From NCBI GenBank assembly GCA_035048485.1, contig CM068581.1, positions 66,228,381 through 66,292,380 on the forward strand: a stretch of DNA of 64,000 bases. Reading direction: 5' to 3'. The DNA is from Pteria penguin (Eukaryota; Mollusca; Bivalvia; Pterioida; Pteriidae). The notes below the pieces were generated by a model, which worked only from the letters and a program-made list of their open reading frames with translations, ran no database searches and was not told the origin of the DNA. Positions within the stretch are counted from its first letter, which is position 1. Every line of letters begins with the position of its first letter. This document shows, piece by piece, positions 58,835 to 64,000 of this stretch. A program made the translations under genes and the position numbers.

Positions 58835-59078
58835 TGATTCTTGTTTATGCCACACTCAGCTAATTGCACTTGTATGAAGACGGTATCTGTCTGATGCAGT
58901 GCATAGAAATTTACACCTATGCATTCGACTCACCCGAAACATCAGGGATTCTTTTACGTGCCATGTGACACGAAAGCTCGATTTTTATTGTCTCAAAACA
59001 GGATACCGACTAACCATTGTCGGAACTCGAACCCGGGACCTAAAGCAAACACCCAACCGATAGTGTTACGCTGGATCT
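58819..59078 (-). mobile_element. Old family B SINE
   Basis: Reverse-oriented body (AAGACGGTATCTGTCTGATG, TTTTACGTGCCATGTGACAC, GGAACTCGAACCCGGGACC). Flanked by GGAT- and GACA-type tetranucleotide runs (58785-58812, 59080-59150). Confidence 0.65.
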
Positions 59079-59150
59079 AAATAGATGGCAAGACAGACAG
59101 ACAGGCGGACAGACAGACGGGTTGACGGACAGACAGATGAAGAGTTGAGC

Positions 59151-60410
59151 GGGCAAACAGATAAATGAATAAATAAATAGAAATTAAAGATCAGACTTTT
59201 GTGGCATTTTACCGACATTTTCATTTGCCTTTATAATGCGCATGCGTACATACGAAAAATTTATGACTTGACATGATACTCGAATCTTTGTATACTTTGT
59301 TATCTACTGTGTCATTTTCTTTTATACACCAAAATAAGAAAATGTTAAAGAGCGCATTTTAAGTTGAAGGCAAATATTTGTCGGAATATATTTTAGAACA
59401 GATTAGAAAATTGAGTAGTGTGAGTGATTGAGTGCACATAGGTGGTGTAGTATCGCAGGTTATACAAGTATGATATATTGACTTAATCTTTACATGGATG
59501 GAGGAAGACATAACGACGGCAGTGATTGGAGCATCCATGGCAACGCTGTTCATTTCCTTTGAAATAACAGGAGATTTAATGAAGTTACCGATTGGTCGAT
59601 ATACGTGTTTTATCATAAAGAAACAGACGCAAAACTAAATGAGGGTTTTGTCAAATATTTCATTAATGAAAATACTTGTAAATGTGACCAAATATGTAAT
59701 TGTTTCGATTGAATGAATTTTCGAACAAATATACCGTCTTTGCAGATTTAAGATGTTTATTATTTTGATAGACGTTCGGAAAAGAGGGGGATATATTTTT
59801 CTCCCTGGATCACCGACTTAATTACAATATCAATACAATACAAATAACTCATCCTTTAACCATTTTAATGACAGTTCTAATGAACACAGCGTTGTTAATC
59901 AATATGGTGTAATAGATAACAAATATTACACTTTGTGTAACGAAGGCATTTTGTCGATAAATCTAAAGCGAAGACAAACAAGGAATGCTGATTTACAGTT
60001 TCACTTGTCACTAAGCAGACAGCAAGATCTTAAGCGGTTCGAAGGCAACGAAAGATTGTATAGATTTGCTAATTCAATATAGGCGATAAATCTACAGCTA
60101 ATGTTTTCCATATAAAGTTTTTTCTGTAAATCAATGTAGGCGGTAAATCTGCCAAAGTTCTGCATGCTTGCTATCATTTTCATACTAGAAATACCATATT
60201 GTACAGTATACATAAAGGTTGAAAATTTAGCCTGGTTTATGATATTCACTGTAAACTTACTTTGATAAAAGAACAATATATGTCCAGAAATATAACATTG
60301 TAAAATACCTTCTATGGTATTGTTTAATGCTGTTAAATTCTTGCTAAATAAAGACTAATATAATGTTTGGCACCAGTTGTTATTATTTCCTCTTCGTGAA
60401 ACAAAATACT
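59151..60410. other. Gene-free stretch between minisatellite region and Tctex1 gene
   Basis: AT-rich. The near-repeat TTCAATATAGGCGATAAATCTAC (about 60074-60096) and AATCAATGTAGGCGGTAAATCTGC (about 60128-60151) occurs twice. No gene recognised. Confidence 0.5.
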
Positions 60411-60929
60411 TTATTCAAAGTAAATAGCGAAACAAGACACAACTGCAAAAAGAGTTTTGTTGGAGTAAGAAGCACTCGCAAAATTATCGGTCTTATGATT
60501 CCATAGACATCTGCTGCCAATTTTGATATCTTGCTCCTTATTTTGTCCGATTGCTACTTGAACAACATACTTATAACGATTCCAAGGAAACTGTTGAAGT
60601 TCTTTTTTAATTTGTGTTGCTATGTCAGTTGCCATGGAACTCCCAGTTGCGTCATGGTAATTCATATCCTTCAATTGTTCTTCTAAAATTTCCTTCATTT
60701 TTCTTTCCACTATACCACATACAAAACGTTTTCCCTCGTCCGGGGTTAATTTATAGGTATTTTCGAGTTTGATTCCTTCCGGAATAATTTTTTCAGACGT
60801 GTCCGACCGACTCTCCGTAAAAATTCGATCCCGCCCAACATCTCGCTGATTCACGTCTTTCGGCGTTAATTTATTCCCAAAGTTACGTCCTACGTGTATC
60901 TTTCGTCGTACTTTTGAAGATATATCCAT
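60411..60929 (-). CDS. Tctex1-type dynein light chain (DYNLT5/TCTEX1D family)
   Basis: A complete 172-residue frame in one exon. Residues 1-55 are basic and Ser/Asp-containing without clear domains. Residues 56-172 form a Tctex1 domain: ENTYKLTPDEGKRF, VERKMKEILEEQL, RYKYVVQVAIGQNKEQDIKIG (read as two adjoining strands), SRCLWNHKTDNFASAS and the C-terminal LFAVVSCFAIYFE. Family members are dimeric light chains or cargo adaptors of cytoplasmic and ciliary dynein. Overall length and the KIGSRCLW/FA-YFE motifs are closest to TCTEX1D1 (DYNLT5)-like proteins; TCTEX1D4 is an alternative. The stop TAA lies inside an AATAAA (60410-60415 on the minus strand). A possible tiny 5' UTR intron ends AATTCAG just before the ATG. 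Confidence 0.9.
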   Translation of the reverse strand: MDISSKVRRKIHVGRNFGNKLTPKDVNQRDVGRDRIFTESRSDTSEKIIPEGIKLENTYKLTPDEGKRFVCGIVERKMKEILEEQLKDMNYHDATGSSMATDIATQIKKELQQFPWNRYKYVVQVAIGQNKEQDIKIGSRCLWNHKTDNFASASYSNKTLFAVVSCFAIYFE

Positions 60930-61815
60930 TTCCTGAATTCCGGCAAAATTTTAATAGTTCAAAACTTCACAACTGAAATCTCCATACACCTTACCTATTG
61001 TTCTCGCCACCTAGTTTTGTTTTATCTCTGTTTTGAGATTACATATCTAACGCAGTACTCAAATAAGAATAACCACTTGAAAAAATTGTGATCAACGGAA
61101 CTCCTTCATCAGGTCACGTAAGTCCCTGCTAATCCGTTATAATCCGACAGCGGATTTTCAGTCCGCTTTAACCCGTGTTTTGCAACGGAACACTTGTCTG
61201 CCAGACAATCTCTGCGTAATTATCAACGAGATCTGTGCTGCGACAAAAAATAAAATTCTCCACTAGCGGCGTCGATACTGTAAACAATATCGATTCTGTC
61301 AAACGAGAAAGGGAAATATCGAAAGTGAAAGGCGCTTCACTGTATATTTAAATATTTCATTTCAAATTACGGCTTAATAATACTATATATTGTTGTGTGA
61401 CTTTTTAAGCTCGCGTTTTAATGTTTGAGGGGGACGGTTTTAAACAAAGAAACTATTCGTCACTTACTTATGCTGAATGTTTCTTGTTTATGAAGTCATA
61501 TAAAGTATCTAATCAATTGAAAATAAAATTGTTTCCCATCCGTTTTTATAAATGCGTTGAATATAAGATATGAATGAAAGAAATAAAGTATATAATTACA
61601 GTCACTAAATGTCAAAAATGTTTTGACAGCTAATTTTGTATTGTATTATCGTAAATAACAGTACACGTATTATAAAATATGATAATAAACCTTTTTTTGT
61701 TTGACGGCTCATTTTGTATTTGTGAATCTAACTTTAACACCGTTTTATATTTTGTGTAGATTATTTGTAAATTTCACAAATTTATGTCAGTAGCGAGGTA
61801 TTGCAATTTTCTTTT
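60930..61815. other. Upstream of the Tctex1 gene
   Basis: Likely promoter region of the minus-strand gene; no TATA box or clear site seen. Otherwise AT-rich non-coding DNA. Confidence 0.45.
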
Positions 61816-61911
61816 ACTAAATAATTAAAATTATCTCCTTACAAATAATACAACCAATAAATCTGTATTTCACATTTTGATGTAAAAGGCATGGGACGAA
61901 ATTAAAAAATA

Positions 61912-62012
61912 GATAGGTGGATGATTGGATGGATGAATGGATGGATGGGTGGATGAATGGATGGATGGACGAACGGAAGGACGGACGGACAGACAGGCAG
62001 ACAATCAGACAC
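61912..62012. repeat. (GGAT)n/(GGAC)n/(AGAC)n degenerate microsatellite
   Basis: Runs of GGATGGAT pass into GGACGGAC and CAGACAGG. Confidence 0.9.
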
Positions 62013-62189
62013 ACAGATAAAAGGGAAAAGGTGAGGAAGCAAATTCCTTTCAGAGAACCAGACTGAAGATAAAATTTTCATGTAATATTTACTCAGTCGC
62101 CATTGTATTAGCCGCCATTGATGACTTCATAACTTCAGTTAAAGCCCCCCCCCCCCCCCCCTCCCCATTTCGCACACCTATTGATCTAT

Positions 62190-62372
62190 GGTTGGTGGTT
62201 GGCTGGTTGATTGGCGTTTACGTCGCTTTCAACAATTGTTCAGTCATATGCATACCGCTGTATGGAAACAGTATGTAATCCACCTTTGAAACATACTTGT
62301 GAAACCCGGGAATCGAACCCGAATTGTTGGCACGACAAGACATGCCCTTAATTACTGCAAAAAGCCTGTCTT
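62190..62372 (-). mobile_element. Family A SINE, mutated
   Basis: In reverse: GGTTGGCTGGTTGATTGGCG, TTTACGTCGCTTTCAACAAT, B box CCCGGGAATCGAACCCG, then a degraded A box. Confidence 0.8.
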
Positions 62373-62862
62373 CCCCTTTTTCTGGATGTATGGGTCTGTG
62401 TTTAAGATAACATTATATTGTTTATATTTCATACGAGACTCGGATTCATGTGATAGAAATTTTGAAATTACATGTGTATATACGATACAGTACATTCTCT
62501 GCAATCCACATTTGAAGGTCAATGACGAAGCTTATTATTAAGTCATTCACTTTCTAAATGACGGGTCAAAGGATTTGAAGTTCAAATTGTGGGTCATTCC
62601 CAGCTTATCGCCTTTATGCCCTCTATTATCTAATCCCTCTTCTTTAAGACAAAGTGTAGAAAGTGGCATTGCTTTTAATAACAATTAGCTTTGTAACGAT
62701 TTCACGTAAGTCAAATCCGTCTCTGATTTGTTTTCGTAATTTCAGACCCCAGGATCAAATGTCAATAACAACTTGTTTATTTTGATGATTACGTCATATT
62801 GAAGATTTTTTTTTCTGTTTTTTTTTTCGAAAATGGGGGGCGGCAGGTTGTCGGCGTTAGAT
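62373..62862. other. Gene-free stretch before the terminal satellite
   Basis: AT-rich, nothing recognised. Confidence 0.5.
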
Positions 62863-64000
62863 TCTACTGTGTACTCTCAACATGTTCTACTACTGTGTAC
62901 TCTCACCATGAACTGCTACTCTGCACTCTCACTATGAACGGCTACTCTGTGCTCTCACTATGGAGTGCTACTCTGTACTCTCACTATGGACTGCTACTCT
63001 GCACTCTCACCATGGACGGCTACTCTGTACTCTCACTATGGACTGCTGCTCTGTACTCTCACTATGGACTGCTACTCTGTACTCTCACTATGGACTGCTA
63101 CTCTGTACTCTCACTATGGACTGCTACTCTGCACTCTCACTATGGAGTGCTACTCTGTACTCTCACTATGGACTGCTACTCTGTACTCTCACCATAGACT
63201 GCTACTCTGTAATTTTACCATAGACTGTTACTCTGTACTCTCACCAAAGACTGCTACTCTGTACTCTCACTATGGACTGCTACTCTGTACTCTCACTATG
63301 GACTGCTACTCTGCACTCTCACTATGGACGGCTACTCTGTACTCTCACTATGGACTGCTACTCTGTACTCTCACCATAGACTGCTACTCTGTACTCTCAC
63401 CATAGACTGCTACTCTGTACTCTCACTATGGACGGCTACTCTGTACTCTCACTATGGACTGCTACTCTGTACTCTCACTATGGACTGCTACTCTGCACTC
63501 TCACTATGGACTGCTACTCTGTACTCTCACTATGGACTGCTACTCTGCACTCTCACTATGGACAGCTACTCTGCACTCTCACTATAGACGGCTACTCTGT
63601 ACTCTCACAATGGACTGCTACTCTGTACTCTCACTATGGACGGCTACTCTGTACTCTCACCATAGACTGCTACTCTGTACTCTCACCATGGAGTGCTCCT
63701 CTGTACGCTCACCATGGAGTGCTGCTCTGTACTCTCACCATGGAAGGCTGCTCTGTACTCTCACTATGTACTGCTACTCTGTACTCTCACTATGTACTGC
63801 TACTCTGTACTCTCACTATGTACTGCTGCTCTGTTCTCTCACCATGGACTGCTACTCTGTACTCTCACCATGGAGTGCTGCTCTGTTCTCTCACCATGGA
63901 CTGCTCCTCTGTACTCTCACCATGGAGTGCTGCTCTGTACTCTCACCATGGAGTGCTGCTCTGTTCTTTCACCATGGAGTGCTGCTCTATACTCTCATCA
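62863..64000. repeat. 26-bp satellite/minisatellite, continuing past the window end
   Basis: About 43 tandem copies of a 26-bp unit of the form CTGCTACTCTGTACTCTCAC(TATGGA). Variants include CACCATGGAGTGCTGCTCTG, which become commoner after about 63680. Because 26 is not a multiple of three and the unit has no stop codon, all three plus frames stay open for long distances. The resulting repetitive peptides are not evidence of a gene. Confidence 0.96.

Noticed and set aside
62799..63587. Long open frames of 80-146 residues in the terminal satellite
   Set aside because: Caused by a stop-free 26-bp period; no start, splice or promoter evidence.

Overview
This is an AT-rich animal nuclear sequence with spliced genes, long introns, dense tRNA-derived SINEs, MITE-like elements, microsatellites and three minisatellites. 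The repeats (SINEs ending in ATCA or ACCA tails, the 'caaggtcaaggtcac' repeats, the '…gagcgatttaggctcttg…' repeat ends) and the protein sequences suggest a mollusc, most likely a bivalve. That assignment is an inference; no species marker is present.

Five protein-coding genes can be supported. (1) 3495-9191, + strand: a three-exon Prdm13 orthologue with a PR domain, an atypical zinc finger and three C-terminal C2H2 fingers. (2) 14111-18811, - strand: a three-exon gene with a degenerate Crypton-type tyrosine recombinase domain (DUF3504-like), probably a domesticated transposase. (3) 25609-34557, + strand: a 12-exon ATXN7L3/SGF11 orthologue of 348 residues (SAGA deubiquitinase module). It can be rebuilt from end to end only with a 17-nt microexon and one GC-AG intron. 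A decayed second copy of its first exon lies in intron 2. (4) 53006-55828, + strand: a copper amine oxidase of 940 residues coded by one uninterrupted exon, with a membrane anchor and an unusual His/Asp/Gly-rich stalk. (5) 60411-60929, - strand: a Tctex1-type dynein light chain (DYNLT5/TCTEX1D family). These genes have unrelated roles: neural transcription factor, host recombinase derivative, chromatin cofactor, amine oxidation and cilium/dynein.

Layout: 1-3.4 kb is repeat-bearing upstream DNA. Prdm13 follows to 9.2 kb, then SINE-rich DNA and the Crypton-derived gene to 18.8 kb. 18.8-25.6 kb is gene-poor and holds a Mutator-like element with 9-bp target duplications and many SINEs. ATXN7L3 fills 25.6-34.6 kb. 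34.6-53 kb is gene-poor, with a Tc1 relic, a 43-bp minisatellite, nested repeats and SINEs. The amine oxidase is followed by a 38-bp minisatellite, then the Tctex1 gene. The window ends inside a 26-bp satellite that runs past position 64000.

Many open reading frames here are SINE or satellite artefacts and are not annotated as genes. The strongest points for follow-up are the Crypton-derived gene, the ATXN7L3 microexon and exon-1 duplication, the His-rich stalk of the amine oxidase, the Mutator-like element, and the SINE families that share a 3' end.
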